A stretch of DNA of 64,000 nt from Mesorhabditis belari (GCA_958450365.1 CAUEEP010000245.1:1116001-1180000); one strand, 5' to 3'. Shown: positions 11,345 to 23,195, counted from the first letter of the stretch. Made by a program: numbers and translations. The notes: a model not told the origin generated them from the letters alone.

Positions 11345-12360
11345 TGTGTGAATCTAAAGAAACATTTTAACATAAAAAAAGACAAAAAAGAAACGTAAAA
11401 ACGAAAAGAAAAACAAAAGTATTGAAAAATGACTTTACAAAAACTAAATAGAAATGACTTTAAAACTAAATAGAAATCAAAAAAAAGGACAAGAAACTTT
11501 GTCAAAGGTCAAAATGCAATTGAAATGCAATTGAACAGAAATGTGCAGGCAACTATGCCTGTAGCCTTATCACCCGAAAATGGGGAAAGACTGGGGGAAA
11601 AGAGAGCAAAAAATGATCTCGAAACCCCTTTTCTTTTCCCCCCAAATCTTCTCTTATTTTCTCTCTCCCTCAATTTTCCCATATTCTAGCTGTCTTTCTT
11701 TTCTCCCACTTTTCTTCCTTTCTTTTCTACATTTGGTCTGTTATCATCCAACACTCCGAGCAGACTACAACACTCAGATTGTGTTTGTGAGTTGAAAACA
11801 AAATATTGAAGTTTAGAGTGGAATTTGTGGAGAAAATTTAGAACAATTTAGACGCTTTTTATTCAGTGACTTCATTTCTTGACCAAACGCTCAAATTTAA
11901 CATAGATTTTTGAGAAAAATATTGTTTGTGATCGCTCAATATTGTTAATAAACAAAATAAACAAAAAAAATAACAAAACAAAAAAACAAAATAAACGCTC
12001 AATAAACAAAATATTGTTTGTGCTAGAAATGATCGCTCAATCATTTAGTGCTTGATGAGACACGTGGCTAGGAGGTCTCGATCCCGAGTTTCATTTGGCA
12101 GACACGTCAAAATGAATAGTCTGTAATCGACTACATCGTGGACCCCGGCAAAGACCCAGGTATAAATTTACAGCTTACAGAATATCTTCTTTTTAAATCA
12201 TTTTTCCCATGGAAAATCGCTGTGTGAATGACTGGCGAGATGTTCTTTGCGCGGCCGCGTAATCACTGATAATGTGTGATTTTTAGTGGGTTTCTCTGAA
12301 TGGAAAAGTGAAAAGGTGGACTTTTCAGTTTTCCTTCCAGATGTTCTTTGTGCGGCGGCG
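11345..12360. other. Intergenic, no gene seen
   Basis: This is the region upstream of the thiolase gene (reverse strand). It contains a TTTAG-ATTCACACAATGG-like reverse-strand start context at 11342-11356, a C/T-rich tract at about 11630-11730, and repeats of AACAAAATAAACAA at 11950-12010. Reading frames are short and composition-driven. Confidence 0.5.
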
Positions 12361-12418
12361 TAATCGCTCTCGATCTGGCGCAAGACTTCTGGTTAACCCC
12401 CTCCCTCGACCCCCTCAT

Positions 12419-12531
12419 TAGTGAGACATGGTCATTGCACTTTTGACTGTGTTGACCTGTGTCGCAGCCCGAGTTGGGGGGTTCGCTACCGCCAAATTTT
12501 TGCGTGAGAGGCTGCGTTCGCGCGGCCCTGC
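12419..12531 (+). pseudogene. U1 snRNA, 5'-truncated copy
   Basis: The usual promoter-like block (CGTAATCGCTCTCGATCTGG, about 12358-12378) and CCTCAT are followed directly by TTAGTGAGACATGG. The first 50-60 nt of U1 are missing, including the 5' splice-site pairing end and most of stem-loop I. Stem-loop II (CATTGCAC), the Sm-like CAAATTTTTGCG and the final UUCG-capped stem remain. It cannot act as a normal U1. Confidence 0.85.
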
Positions 12532-12539
12532 CAATCATG

Positions 12540-12880
12540 TCAACAATTGTAATGTTGTGTCGCAGCCCGACAGATTTATCCAAATTTTAGCTCCACTGTG
12601 CAACGGTTTTGTTTAAAGTGTTTATTTTAATTATCAACCAGCTCTTGCTATTTTTTATTCACATATTACATCACACATTTTCGCTCACACATTACTTGAA
12701 TTTCTTTAATGGAGACTAAAAATTCAACTCTGAGAGAAAAGGAGCCGTTCCCAGTTGAATAAACCCAAAATCAAACTAATCTTTAGATGTTCTGTCCATT
12801 TCTTGAGTATCTTAAACTCCAATAAAAGGATTTAAACTTCTTTTTTTGCCCGTGGCAACAAGGCATCTCCGGACCACCGA
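12540..12880. repeat. Duplicated linker between two U1 copies
   Basis: This non-coding stretch matches about 35120-35460 in reverse orientation. Shared words include TTGAATTTCTTTAATGGAG and TCTTGAGTATCTTAAACTCC. Part of it recurs at about 48000-48120. It belongs to an inverted segmental duplication carrying two U1 genes. Confidence 0.75.
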
Positions 12881-12959
12881 GGTGTCCTTTGTGCGCGAGC
12901 GTAATCGCTTTCGATCTGGCGCAAGCCCTTTGGTTAACCCCCTCCCTCGATCGCCTCAT

Positions 12960-13128
12960 AAACTTACCTGGCTGGGGGGTTTCTGGCGATCATCAAGACG
13001 GTAATTCCATGGTGAGAGACATGGTCATTGCACTTTTTGACTGTGTTGACCTGGGTGGCAGCTCCGAGTTCAGTTCGCTGGCTAACAGCTGGACTTTTGC
13101 GTGAGGGGCTGCGTTCGCGCGGCCCTGC
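12960..13128 (+). ncRNA. U1 snRNA copy with altered Sm site
   Basis: It starts AAACTTACCTGGCTGGGGGG and keeps stem-loop II (CATTGCAC) and the terminal GGGGCTGCGTTCGCGCGGCC hairpin. Upstream CGTAATCGCTTTCGATCTGG (about 12898-12920) matches the shared block of other copies. Changes are TTCTGGCGATC in stem-loop I, a short insertion in GTGAGAGACATGG, and GGACTTTTGCG where other copies read AAATTTTTGCG. The last change weakens the Sm site, so this copy may be inactive. Confidence 0.85.
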
Positions 13129-13129
13129 C

Positions 13130-14300
13130 AATCCAATTTCAAACTTACAAATGTTAGATCGTTCCATGATCCTCCTCCGTCCTATTTTTGTATTTCCAAG
13201 ATTCTTCGTAAACAGAATCAGTTTTGGGCGTCATTTTTTATTTTTATGATCAATTTATTAGTTCCTAAACCTGGCTGTTTCTTCACGAAACTCGGTGAAG
13301 CCTGCTGCTGATCCACTTTTAAGTAATTTTTACCCATTAGTTGTTATCAAACACTTGGACTTTTCGTCAATTTTGACAAACTACATTCACCTATTGTGCC
13401 TAGTCTCGAGCCAAACTGATATTTTAGTTACTATTGTTATTATTGAACGATCTAAGTCTATTCTTCTCTGCAAACGTGTCCTCCCTTTGTTTATCCCCTT
13501 TATTGCCGAAAGAGAAAGGGGCGGTCCTTACTAGGAGGGCGGGGGAGGCTCTCAAATTTAGAGTCCCCCCTTCCCCATAATTACTCTTTTGTAATTTATT
13601 CGTCTTATTATACTACTGTAAATAAAGATACTACATATCTTTCCGGGTCTGGGTGCAACTGCAGTACAGGTTGGCCATTTCACAGGGACTCCTTCAAATA
13701 CTTTGGAGGAGTTGAGTTGGGGTTGTCGGGGTGTTAGAGATTGCTTTTTATGATAATGCGATCCACTTTCTTTAACTTAACTCCAAACTTCTAGTCCACA
13801 TCCGTTTCTACCGAGGAACTAAAATATGGAGAAGCTCCACCGAGATACCCTCCTTGTACCCTTGAAGCTTTATTTTTTGTATCATTTCCTTTACATTTTC
13901 TTTCTTCACTAACTTTATTAGCTCCTTAGTAAGCTACGTGAAACACAAAAATCAGCTGAACATTGGAAAAAGCCGAGTATCATTTTTAAATTAGACACGA
14001 TAGAGAGTTGGAGAGAAAGCGCTGTTACTGTGGAAGACTTCATAAAACATTTTGAAAAACGTAAATCTCGATTTTAAATGGGAATATAAAAGATGAAAAC
14101 GGCAGAAAAGCTTTAATAGTCAGATTTTAGAATTGTTTTAGCAAAAAAAAAAAAGTAATGTAATGCTGGAAAATATGCGGAAAATTATGCGAAATATAAT
14201 GTAGCACACAGAATGTCCAGTATTGTACAAAGCAACGGATTAAAGAACGGATTAAAGAAAGGGATTAAAGAAGGAAAAGTTTGTAAAAGAATTTCTCTTT
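13130..14300. other. Duplicated U1 flank plus unannotated intergenic DNA
   Basis: About 13135-13420 matches 34593-34870 in reverse orientation (shared words CCAAGATTCTTCGTAAACAG-like, ACACTTGGACTTTTCGTCAA). The rest, to the 3' end of the transporter gene, holds AT-rich DNA with no supported exon. A GA-rich stretch at about 13505-13545 and an A-run at 14145 are visible. Confidence 0.6.
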
Positions 14301-17300
14301 TTAAATGATGAATTTCGATTTCTCATCTTGTAAAGCCAACGGATCATCGTTGAGAATGTGGGCGGCAGCAGAGGGAATGCGAATGAGCACGGATCTCACA
14401 ACAGCCGACACGCTCCTTCAATCCGCGAACAATCTCTCGTGGATCTTGAAAGGAAATCATTTCATCGATTACTGGTTCAATCGTTAGGTATCCTTTTCTC
14501 TTTGGTTGCGGCAAAGGAACAAAAAAATCTGTCCTAACCCCACTGAGTTGCTGTAGCTTTGAAACGCCCTCATAGTACTCACTTAGCTGCTCAAATGTCG
14601 CGAGCTACTGACGATCCCTATGCTGAGTTACTGTAGCAGATTTTATATATATTACGTCTGATCTAGACTGATTCTAGATAGGATGTCCGATCTAGAGTGA
14701 AGTGAGGTCAAGCGTCTCATCTAGAATCAAGCCGATCACTCTAAATCAGACGTTCGATCCAGACTTAAATTTAGAGTGATCGGCTTGATTCTAGATGCAC
14801 TTTTGACCTCACTTTACTCTAGATCGGACGTAATATATGTTACGTCCGAACTGAGGGCGTCCATCTCCGTCCGGACGTCCGAATCGGAGATGGACGTCTC
14901 CTCAGATTCGGACGTAACATATACATTTACATACTACAGCATACTATGGCAATTCTTATATACATTCACATAAATAATGTAATACAAACAATACAAAAGC
15001 ACAATCCCTAAGCCCTAAACCCTAACTCTAAGCGGAAAGAAAAAAAAATCCATATAGACGAAAAAGAATCAAAGCCGGATTGAACCCTTGACCTCTTGAC
15101 TAGGATACAAGCCTCTTAGCCAGTTGGCCATGACAACATTATGTTACGACCTTGCCAGCATTATTTGCAGTAACTGTCCTTATTCTACGGGCAACTGTTT
15201 CGCGGGTTACTGTTGCTATCCAAAAATATTCTAAATAAAGCTCATACATTTTGCAGTAATAAAAATATTTCTCTACTCATTTACCTCGCGATCCTTTGTC
15301 TCCGGCAGATTTCTGTATAGATAGAAAAGTGAGAAAATCGATGGGATGATGAAGAGGAAAACGAAAGAGAAACATCCGAAATGATTGTAGGCGGGCAGGG
15401 TGAGATAGGAGACGATCAAAGAGACAAATGTATTCGAAACGAACATCTGAAATGATCAGTCTGAAATCACTTTCCCATTCACCAACCATCGATTGTACTA
15501 AAGAGCGATATTTTTGCACCACCAACTCGCTCGTGATAAAACACGAGATCGGACCGAGACCCAACCTGAAAAACGAAGGTTTTTTTGGCTGGATTAGTGG
15601 ATAATTTGGAAAAAAACGGTAATCTTTCCTTCAGATTTTGTCTGTTCTACTTTAATTTTGCCTCTATTCAATTCACAATTTGATTCCACGTCAAATGAGA
15701 TTAAAATTAAGTGAATCGAAAAGGAAGATGACAGTAGGTTTTCCAAGATCTAGAATCCTCTAGAAACTCGAATCCTCTAGAAACTAGAATCCTCTAGAAA
15801 CTAGAATCCTTTAGAAACTAGAATCCTCTAGAAACTCGAATCCTCCAGAAACTAGAATCCTCTAGAAACTCGAATCCTTCAAAATCTTTTAGAAAGGTAA
15901 GCTAGTTATCATCATTTACCCATAAGAGATTCCGAAGATGCAAAGCGCGACGATGCACCCATTGCCCCAGATATGACCGTAGTGGAAGGACATTTTATCG
16001 AAAAACACGTAGAGCACAAAGGAGAACATGTTAAGGACGCCGAGGAGGAGAAGAAGGGGACGACGACCAAATCTGGAATCAGAGAAAAACATTTATTGGG
16101 TTGTTACGTTGAAAATGATACGCTAGTAGAGAATGCCCTTCAGAGAGAAAAAAATTTTTTTTCGAGACGTTTTCATCTTAAATTTGAATTTCTGTCGCAA
16201 ATTTTAAATATTAATTTTCGCACGACGTCGCATTCCAATTGACGTCGCCGCCATTTGGTGGTAGTCGATGGGAGCGTCTTTTCTGTTTCGTTTTCAAATC
16301 ATTTCTTTTTTGTCAAATTAATTGAGAGTATTGTTTTACGCGATAAAATTTGTGTTGAAATGAGAAAGAAATCTATTTCAATTTGAGAGCCGAGTGGAGA
16401 ATCCGGAACTTTTCGTAGCCGGACTAGAATTGGAGCGGATGAGAAAGAAATCTATTTCGATTTGAGAGCCGGAAGTGGAGAATCCGGAACTTTTCGTAGC
16501 CGGACCACAATGAAGGCCAAAACTAACTGTAAGATGGTTTCGTTGTTTTCATTTAACTCCCGAAAACGAGGCTCATCTTCTGGATTGTTACAAAACTTGC
16601 TTTTAAAACAAATTTGATTCAACAACAGGAAGTCAAGTTAATCAAAATATTGTCTATTTTCTTTGATAATCTTCCCATTTCTCTGGCAGTTCTTGAATCC
16701 TAAAAGTCTTAGACTTCTGGGCGAAAAAATCCGTCAACCACTTCGGATTTGGAGGATTTGTGCCACAGCCAAACGAGTCATTTTTTGCAAACTGATAACA
16801 ATTCCCTCTATTCATATAAACGATGAATTGCGAGTTGTTTACAAGTGTATCATTTTCAACATAACAACCCAATAGAAGGATTTGGAAAAGCTGATTGTTT
16901 TTGAAATAATCAAATCAGGTTTTTCTGAGCTGATTGAGATGAGCCGTTCCTGTTCTGAGTTACTGTAGCTGTTTCTGTTCTGAGTTACTGTAGCCGTTCC
17001 TATTCTGAGTTACTGTAGCCATTTCTGTTCTGAGTTACTGTAGCCGTCTCATGCTCAGGATAAGGATTACTGTAGCTGTCCGAAACTATACTACGACAAG
17101 AATAAAGCTTGATTGAATATGGTCAGAATTTCATATTTATAATAAATTTTTATGTTTTATAAATGCGTACCTGGAAACGACATATGTCCCCGGGATACCC
17201 GATAGAAATTGGCACAAAATGAACCCAAAGGAAGCAAGCTGAAAAGAATACAATTTTTTTCGTTGTCAACTTGTTAATTGAAAGCATTACAATTGTAGTT

Positions 17301-19945
17301 CTTGTAGTTGTTCAGTAGTCTTTTGTTCTTACAATCAATGCCTTTTACCTGAGCTGTTTCAGAGTCGAACATCTCCTCGAGGAACTCCGTTGATAGATAG
17401 ATCATTGGGAAAAGACCCATCACAAGCTGAATAGGCAAAGTTCTTTTTAAGTCTTTTTAAGATTGGAAACCTGTAAACTGGCAACCCCAATGAGATATGG
17501 AGTGCGGAGATAGGCCTCGGAGAGAACGAATTTCACGCCGCCGAAGAACGAGAATTTCTCGTCTTGGTCGAGCGCTTCTTTGGCGATCTCATTCAACACT
17601 TCAGCCTTGTCCGTGTTTAAACCTGAAAGTGAAGAGTTTTTGGGCTGATAGTCTGGTTTAGATGCTCGAATCAGTCGGGTTTCACTATCTTGTTAAGCCT
17701 ATCACGAGTTACTGTAGCAGCCACTTGCGGGTTACTCTAGCTGTTCCTGTTCTGGGTTACTGCAGCCGTTCCTGTTCTGAGTTACTGTAGCTGTTCCTGT
17801 TCTGGGTTACTGTAGCCGTTCCTGTTCTGAGTTACTATAGCCGTTCCTGTTCTAGCTTACTATAGCCGTTCCTGTTCTGAGTTACTTTAGCCGTTCCTGT
17901 TCTGGGTTACTGTAACCGTCTCATGCTCAGGATAAGGTTTCCTATAGCTGTCCGAAACTATACTACGACAAGAATAAAGCTTTGTAAGTGCTGCTGCAAT
18001 CAATCATCAAACCAACCGTAGTAGAACCCAATCGAAGCCTTTGCAGCCTCGAGATTGTTTTTGACGAGCAACAGATATTTGGGGGTTTCGTGAAGGGGAA
18101 GAATGGCGAACAAACAAATAAAACCCGGTAGAATAGCGATGGCTAAAGTTGGGTAAGAAAAATTGTTTATTTCAAGAGCTTTTACCAGTTAAAACGACTA
18201 GATTTTTGCCGAAAAAGCGATCCATTCCGGCGCCCATGCCCACAACGGTGCACAAGAGGAAAGTCACCTCGGCGAGAAAAGATGAGACACCGCGGAGATG
18301 GGTTGGCGTCGTTTCCTGCAATTATAGGAATATGGGTATTGATTTGAGAGCAAGCCATTTTAAACAGCACTTTCTAAACAGCACTGTCTAAACAGCATTT
18401 TATTTCCAGAAAACTACCGTAATCGTACCACCATTCGAGCCCAATTTTGGTATCATAATATTTTGAATGGGTGCTGATGCTGTGATGCTTCAATACCTTA
18501 TGACTTTAACTGGCCCAAGTCCCATTCTTGCAGCAACTTTCATCATTTCGGAATCACAAGCAATAGTACCAGTCAATAATACTGGTGCTTTGATTACGGT
18601 AGTTTTCTGGCGCTTTGATTACGGTAGTTTTCTACAATAGGCTAGCCATAAAGCTATGAAAAGCCTTGTAATCAGTCAACCAAAACATGAAATCAACAAT
18701 ACTTGTTAAAAGTTTATACCTGCAGAAATAGAATCAGTGTGCCAAAGGTGATCCCACCAGCCACCGAAATGGCGCCACGGGCCACGAAATAAAGCTCAGG
18801 GATTTCAAAAATAATCGAAATGCATGAAAGGATTGATGAACAAAGAGAAGTTGAACAAGCATACAAAAGAGCATCTGAGATTTATCAAAATTTTAAGCAA
18901 TTTTCTCTTTGATTTCTTCTCTCTTTACTTTTTCTTCCAAACTTTTCGGTGATGACAGGGATCAGGAGGTTTCCGAAGAGAAATCCGAGATGCCAAACGT
19001 TTAGAATGGCTGACCAGATCCATGTGTAACTTTCTTCGGAAAGTCCGCCCTGCGATATATTAGAATAGAGGTTAAAAGGCTTTACTGGCTTTAAAAGAAT
19101 ACCTCATAACCCCTCTCAATCGCTGTCTCGTTGAGGAAGAGCTTGAACGAAAGATAGGAAGTATTTGGATAGGTGTTTGAGTAGCCTTCCTGTAATCGAG
19201 TTTTGAGGAGAATTTATTGAAAATGGGGCTTTTAAGATGGGTTGATGGATCAGGGTGGATTACTGAGCTTCAGGGGATTACTGAGCTGGCATTAGCCCCT
19301 TCGGCTTGCTAGGTAGCTGATCTTATTACTTATTATTAGCCTGTGCCGGGTCAGTACTAGTGTACATCTCTCAAACACCTTTTATACCTTGCTGAGACTA
19401 GACTATGGCTTCGGCTTTAGCTCTAGCTTTGGCTTTGGCTTCAGCTCCGGCTCCGGCTTTAGCTCTAGCTTCGGCTTTGGCTTCAGCTCCGACCTTAGCT
19501 TCAGCTCCGGCTTTAGCTCTAGCTTCGGCTTTGGCTTCAGCTCCGGCGTCGGCTTTAGCTTCAGCTCCGGCTTTAGCTTCAGCTCCAGCTTTAGCTTCAG
19601 CTCCGGCTCCGGATTTTAATGTGCTAGAAGAGAGTTACTAGAAAAACTCTTCGAACCGAGCCCTGGGTCTGTAAGTAAAGCTGACAAGGCTGACTTGAGA
19701 AATTGAACATCTTAGGAAAAATCCTCTACTAACCGGTCATAGATTTGATACTATTGACTGTGCTAGTCCCTTGTTAATCCCTGAAAGATTGAAAACTCTA
19801 AAATTGTATGATGGGTTACTAGAAAACTTACGGGAAAATTGATGCATATGCCGAGCATGGATGTGATGAGGATCGTCTTGAAACGACTTCCCTCCGGGGC
19901 GTAAACATTTTTGACTTTTGCGGAGAATTTCTTGTAGATGGTCAT
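14301..19945 (-). CDS. SLC2 (GLUT-type) facilitative sugar transporter
   Basis: This encodes a 12-helix MFS sugar carrier of the plasma membrane. In transcript order: MTIYKKFSAKVKNVYAPEGS then RFKTILITSMLGICINFP (helix 1, 19800-19945); extracellular NETAIERGYE (about 19100-19130); SYTWIWSAILNVWHLGFLFG (helix 2, 18970-19040); VITEKFGRK (the GRK loop); IFEIPELYFVARGAISVAGG (18740-18815); TPTHLRGVSSFLAE (helix-4/5 signature, about 18260-18310); FAILPLHETPKYLLLVKNN (PESPR-like, 18050-18110); the inter-half loop EVLNEIAKEALDQDEKF (17540-17600); LVMGLFPMIYLSTEFLEEMF (17370-17430); GRRPLLLLLGVLNMFSFVLY (15990-16070); GLGPISCFITSELV (15510-15560); helix 12 then NLPETKDRE (15290-15330); C-terminal EPVIDEMISFQDPREIVRGL (14420-14485). 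A frame slip near 14390 precedes the final LQDEKSKFII-stop. The substrate is not determined. The introns hold a mariner remnant and tandem repeats. Confidence 0.85.
14641..14926. repeat. Two adjacent long hairpins
   Basis: The first inverted repeat pairs ATATATTACGTCTGATCTAG... (14643-14755) with its reverse near 14767-14838 (...CTCTAGATCGGACGTAATAT). The second (about 14839-14926) pairs GTTACGTCCGAACTGAG with CTCAGATTCGGACGTAAC around TCCATCTCCG / CGGAGATGGA. Both use GTCCGA and CTAGA words. They lie in the last transporter intron and no gene product is seen. Confidence 0.75.
15070..15140 (-). repeat. tRNA-like sequence, probably tRNA-derived repeat
   Basis: On the reverse strand, TGGCCAACTGGCTAAGAGGC resembles a tRNA D-arm (A box) and GGGTTCAATCC a T-loop (B box). 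The anticodon stem has mismatches and the acceptor stem does not pair, so this is not a functional tRNA. It shares its D-arm region with the sequence at 33660-33735. Confidence 0.5.
15745..15885. repeat. Tandem repeat of about 18 bp
   Basis: About eight units of TAGAAACTAGAATCCTC or the CTCGAATCC variant lie in an intron of the sugar transporter. Confidence 0.85.
16096..16872 (-). mobile_element. Internally deleted mariner-like element
   Basis: Terminal inverted repeats start TTGGGTTGTTACGTTGAAAA and end ATTTTCAACATAACAACCCAA, each flanked by TA, the Tc1/mariner target site. On the reverse strand an open frame (16872-16654) ends with WLTDFFAQKSKTF and LPEKWEDYQRK, which resembles the C-terminus of mariner transposases (an FFASK-like motif, then LP.RW). 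The DNA-binding and catalytic parts are missing, so it is non-autonomous. It contains a 70-bp direct duplication at about 16355-16505. It lies in a transporter intron. Confidence 0.7.
16930..17065. repeat. Tandem CTGAGTTACTGTAGC repeat, first block
   Basis: About five units of CTGTTCTGAGTTACTGTAGC lie in an intron of the transporter. A second block at 17700-17930 has the same unit and the same flank (CTCATGCTCAGGATAAGG, then CTATACTACGACAAGAATAA). The two blocks are therefore duplicated with their flank. Confidence 0.85.
17700..17960. repeat. Tandem CTGAGTTACTGTAGC repeat, second block
   Basis: About nine units of GTTCCTGTTCTGAGTTACTG lie in the next transporter intron, with the same right flank as the 16.9-kb block. 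Units vary at one or two bases. Confidence 0.85.
19405..19615. repeat. 6-bp-based tandem repeat open in several frames
   Basis: Variants of GGCTTTAGCTCTAGCTTC and TTCAGCTCCGGC repeat throughout. Two + strand frames stay open (Ser/Gly/Phe-rich and Ala/Ser-rich) only because the unit length is a multiple of three. It sits in the first intron of the reverse-strand transporter. Confidence 0.85.
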
Positions 19946-19949
19946 TTCC

Positions 19950-21385
19950 TTTCTAGGGATCAACCATCCGGCTGAAAATTTGAATCAATATCTCCAAGGG
20001 GAATCAAGAGAGATCGACAAGAGAGATCGACAGAGTCTTCAACAAAATGAACAGCCGATTTTTAAAGGTAAAAAGCCTCTGACGTGAGTAAATGGACACT
20101 GAGATAGCAGAAAAAAAAAAGTGAAAACTTTGAGAGGCTCTCAAACTTTTTCCGTGTTGGAAAAAAGAAATGAATGAACGATAACAGCTGACAGAATTGA
20201 GAATGAGAAGGGAAAATGAAAGTAAAGGAAAGAAGGAAAAGAAATGGAACTCTTTTTAAAGGGGAAAAATATCATACATGTTTAAGGGTCATTTCTGCGG
20301 ATGTTTACTTCAAAGATTGAGGAAAATTGGGGGGAAAAAAGGCCTTGGACACAAGCGGGCCTTGGACACTTCACTGGAATGGCAAAGTCTGCGCTGTTTA
20401 AAAAGGCTGTTGGGTCGGTTATTCAAAAATCCTGAAACATCAAAAATCCAAAATTCAAGCCTTTTTACACAGGTTACACTAAACTATTCAATTTTTTTTT
20501 TGCTTAAAAATACTGTAGCCAAAGTATCCCTCATTTTCTATAGACTACAGACAGACTTCCTGCGCCTAAATAAATGCTATTGGTAGTACCAGAGTTGTTC
20601 GAAGAGTAATTTGAAAGATGAACGGATCAGGCCAGGCTTGGCCTTGCTGCAAAAGCCACAAAAAAGACACTGGACCCAACCAAACCTGGATCTGGCCTTT
20701 GGCTTGTCTTTGTCCTTGCCTGGGTAATGAAGAATATACAAATCCTACAAGACTTTAAATATCCTGCCTACAATTTTACAGAGAATAGTGTTGCCCCAAA
20801 AAAGGCTATTGGGTCAAAAGTCAACCCTTCTTATGTAAGAGATTGTATGTAAGAGATCGGATCTGTACATTATGTAAGAGATTACTGATCCAAAGAAGTA
20901 ATTTTCGAGTGTTTTCTAAAAAAGCAAAAGCCTGGTCGATGGCGGACCTGAACTAGGGACAAGAGTAGCACACTATCCACTAGGCGATCGAGGCAGACTG
21001 ACTGGTCCACTACGAATGCCTTAAGTATTGCAGCCAATAGACTAGCTTGCTGTTTGGTGAAATTGGTCAAAGCTTTGAAGGCTTATATCTTGAAAATATC
21101 TTGAAAAAATCTTGAAAAAAAATGATAAGTCGGATTTGAAAGCATTTTTGGGATGGCCTTAACCAGGGGTTGTTTGTATCTCGGAATCAGATCGCTCCTG
21201 AAATATTACTTCAAAGAGTTCCCTGATTAAACTTATAAATAACGAATTTTTCTGTTACACTGGTTTTTGGAATAAATTGTCCAATCTCAAAATTGGTGGA
21301 CAATACATCATATCGGGAAAGTTTATGAGAAAAATGATATTATGTTTATAGCGAGTAAAAACTCGCAGAGTTTGGCGAGCAAACA
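19950..21385. other. Intergenic, no gene seen
   Basis: AT-rich DNA upstream of the transporter. A weak tRNA-like segment lies on the reverse strand at about 20935-21005 (GCCTAGTGGATAGT, GTTCAGGTCC). No splice-linked exon set was found. Confidence 0.5.
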
Positions 21386-21387
21386 TA

Positions 21388-21907
21388 TTGGGTTGGGGAG
21401 AATGAGTCGGCGCCGAAAATGAAAAAAATGTCTAAAACTTCTATTCGACTTCGTCAAATAATATGCGTTTGATATGAGTAGAATGGTTAACTAATTCTCT
21501 ACAAAATGACATTTAAAAGAAAATTCAAATAGCGTCTCCGCTCAAGAAAAAGCCATTTTTTCACAAAAACTACAAACTGTGATCTAGAAAAAACCATTGG
21601 TGGGATCTTCCTGCAAATTTGGCAACTTAAGTAATTAAATGTGCTCTATCTTTATTATATAAACACCAAAGAAGGTTTATGTGAAAGAAACTGTTCAAAT
21701 GATGAATCAGACTCTTTGCCATTTTAACCAGCTGCGTTTGGAAGTTCATAAACTCCACGAAAGAAAAGCTTTGTGGAATCTCTCAAAAGTCATTTTGTAG
21801 AGAAATAGTGGATCCTTTTGATGAAACCAAACGTATGTTTAAAAAAGGCTTTATGTGTGCAAAAAGTCCCTTTAAAGTTCGGCGCCGACTCATTCTCCCC
21901 AACCCAA
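21388..21907. mobile_element. 520-bp MITE with perfect 30-bp terminal inverted repeats
   Basis: The left end TTGGGTTGGGGAGAATGAGT continues TCGGCGCCGAA and is repeated perfectly inverted at 21878-21907. TA flanks both ends (21386-21387 and 21908-21909), so a Tc1/mariner-type mechanism is likely. No transposase frame is present. Perfect ends suggest recent movement. Confidence 0.85.
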
Positions 21908-21909
21908 TA

Positions 21910-22956
21910 AAACGAATTTTTCAAAAACAAAAACATTAATCAAAAAAAGCCTACGATTTCTAGTGAAATGAAAAGTGAAAATTTATCGTTTTCTTAAAAT
22001 ATCTTTTTTCTTCGGTAGCCTACTTGGGTATGAGTCAAAAATGTTTGGTATTCACGTTGGATTGCGTGCAAATGAAAGATGCGAAGGAGATGGAAATGGT
22101 GAATAGATCATTTGAGAGGAGACTTGTTTATAAAGTAATGTGAGATGTGGTAAATGGAAAATGGAAAATGAGAGGGGAATTCGGGAATGAACTCGTCGGT
22201 TGACATGCGGAAAGGTGGGAGAGTGACGAACTACTTAAATATAGAGAAATGATGAAAGTTGCTGCAAGAAGAGGGCTTGGGCCAGTTAAAGTCATAAGAT
22301 TTTGAAGCATCACTACCCATTCAAAATACGTGGAAACAAGAGCTGAAGATCCCAACAATACAAATCATGCTGGGATAAGCTGATCTACGGTGCCAGATTC
22401 GATTTCCCAGTAATCTGCTTATCCAAATTGAATGTAAAGTTCGATTACAATTAGAATAAGCTGATCTACGGTGCCAGATTTCCCCAGATCCAGCGGAGTT
22501 CTTTAGCGAATAGTTTTGGAATTCTGTATCAGAAAATTCGAGACTTTTGCTGTTTGTTACTGTTTTTGGAGCGATTTGGATACGATTAACATTAGCATTA
22601 ACAATTGCGGTTTGAAAAGATTTGCTTCGGCATTAACAATTGCGGTTGCGATTAGCAATTTGAGAAGATGAATGGATAGTTTTTGTCGGTTCTTTCTATT
22701 ACCGGAGATGGCCCAAAAGGTACTAGTAATAGTAAGCACAAGTAAGTAAGCACAATAAACACAAGCGAAAAGGTAATAGTAAGCATAGTGCTCCTTTTTT
22801 GTTAGAAAGTAAATAACATTAGTATTTTTTTTGTTAAGCACCTTAGAATAGCCTAAATTAAGTATATATAGCTTCTCGCGATATTGAGTAACATCTTTTG
22901 ATTGTTTTAGGAAGAATGCTAAGTGACAGACTCTTACAGAACACTGAGATAATCTG
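21910..22956. other. Intergenic with a dispersed repeat
   Basis: About 22255-22340 matches 18455-18545 in inverted orientation (shared TTATGACTTTAACTGGCCCA, TTGCAGCAACTTTCATCATT). A duplicated AGCTGATCTACGGTGCCAGA word occurs at about 22378 and 22449. No coding exon is supported. Confidence 0.55.
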
Positions 22957-23195
22957 GCTAATACTAAGCCTTGGGTAACGAAGACTTATCTTAAGGCTAA
23001 TACTAAGCCTTCGGTACCGAAGCCTTATCTTAAAGGTAATACTAAGCCTTCGGTACTGAAGGCTCATCTTAAGAATAATACTAAGCCTTCAGTATCGAAA
23101 GCCTATCTTAAGGCTAATACTAAGCCTTGGGTACCGAAGGCTTATCTTAAGGCTAATACTAAGCCTTCGGTACCGAAGGCTTATCTTAAGGCTAT
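22957..23195. repeat. Tandem array of self-palindromic units of about 41 bp
   Basis: About six units of CTAATACTAAGCCTTCGGTA followed by CCGAAGGCTTATCTTAAGG. Each unit contains the palindrome GCCTTCGGTACCGAAGGC, so the array can fold as a row of hairpins. Units differ at a few positions inside the palindrome, some with paired changes. Confidence 0.9.
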
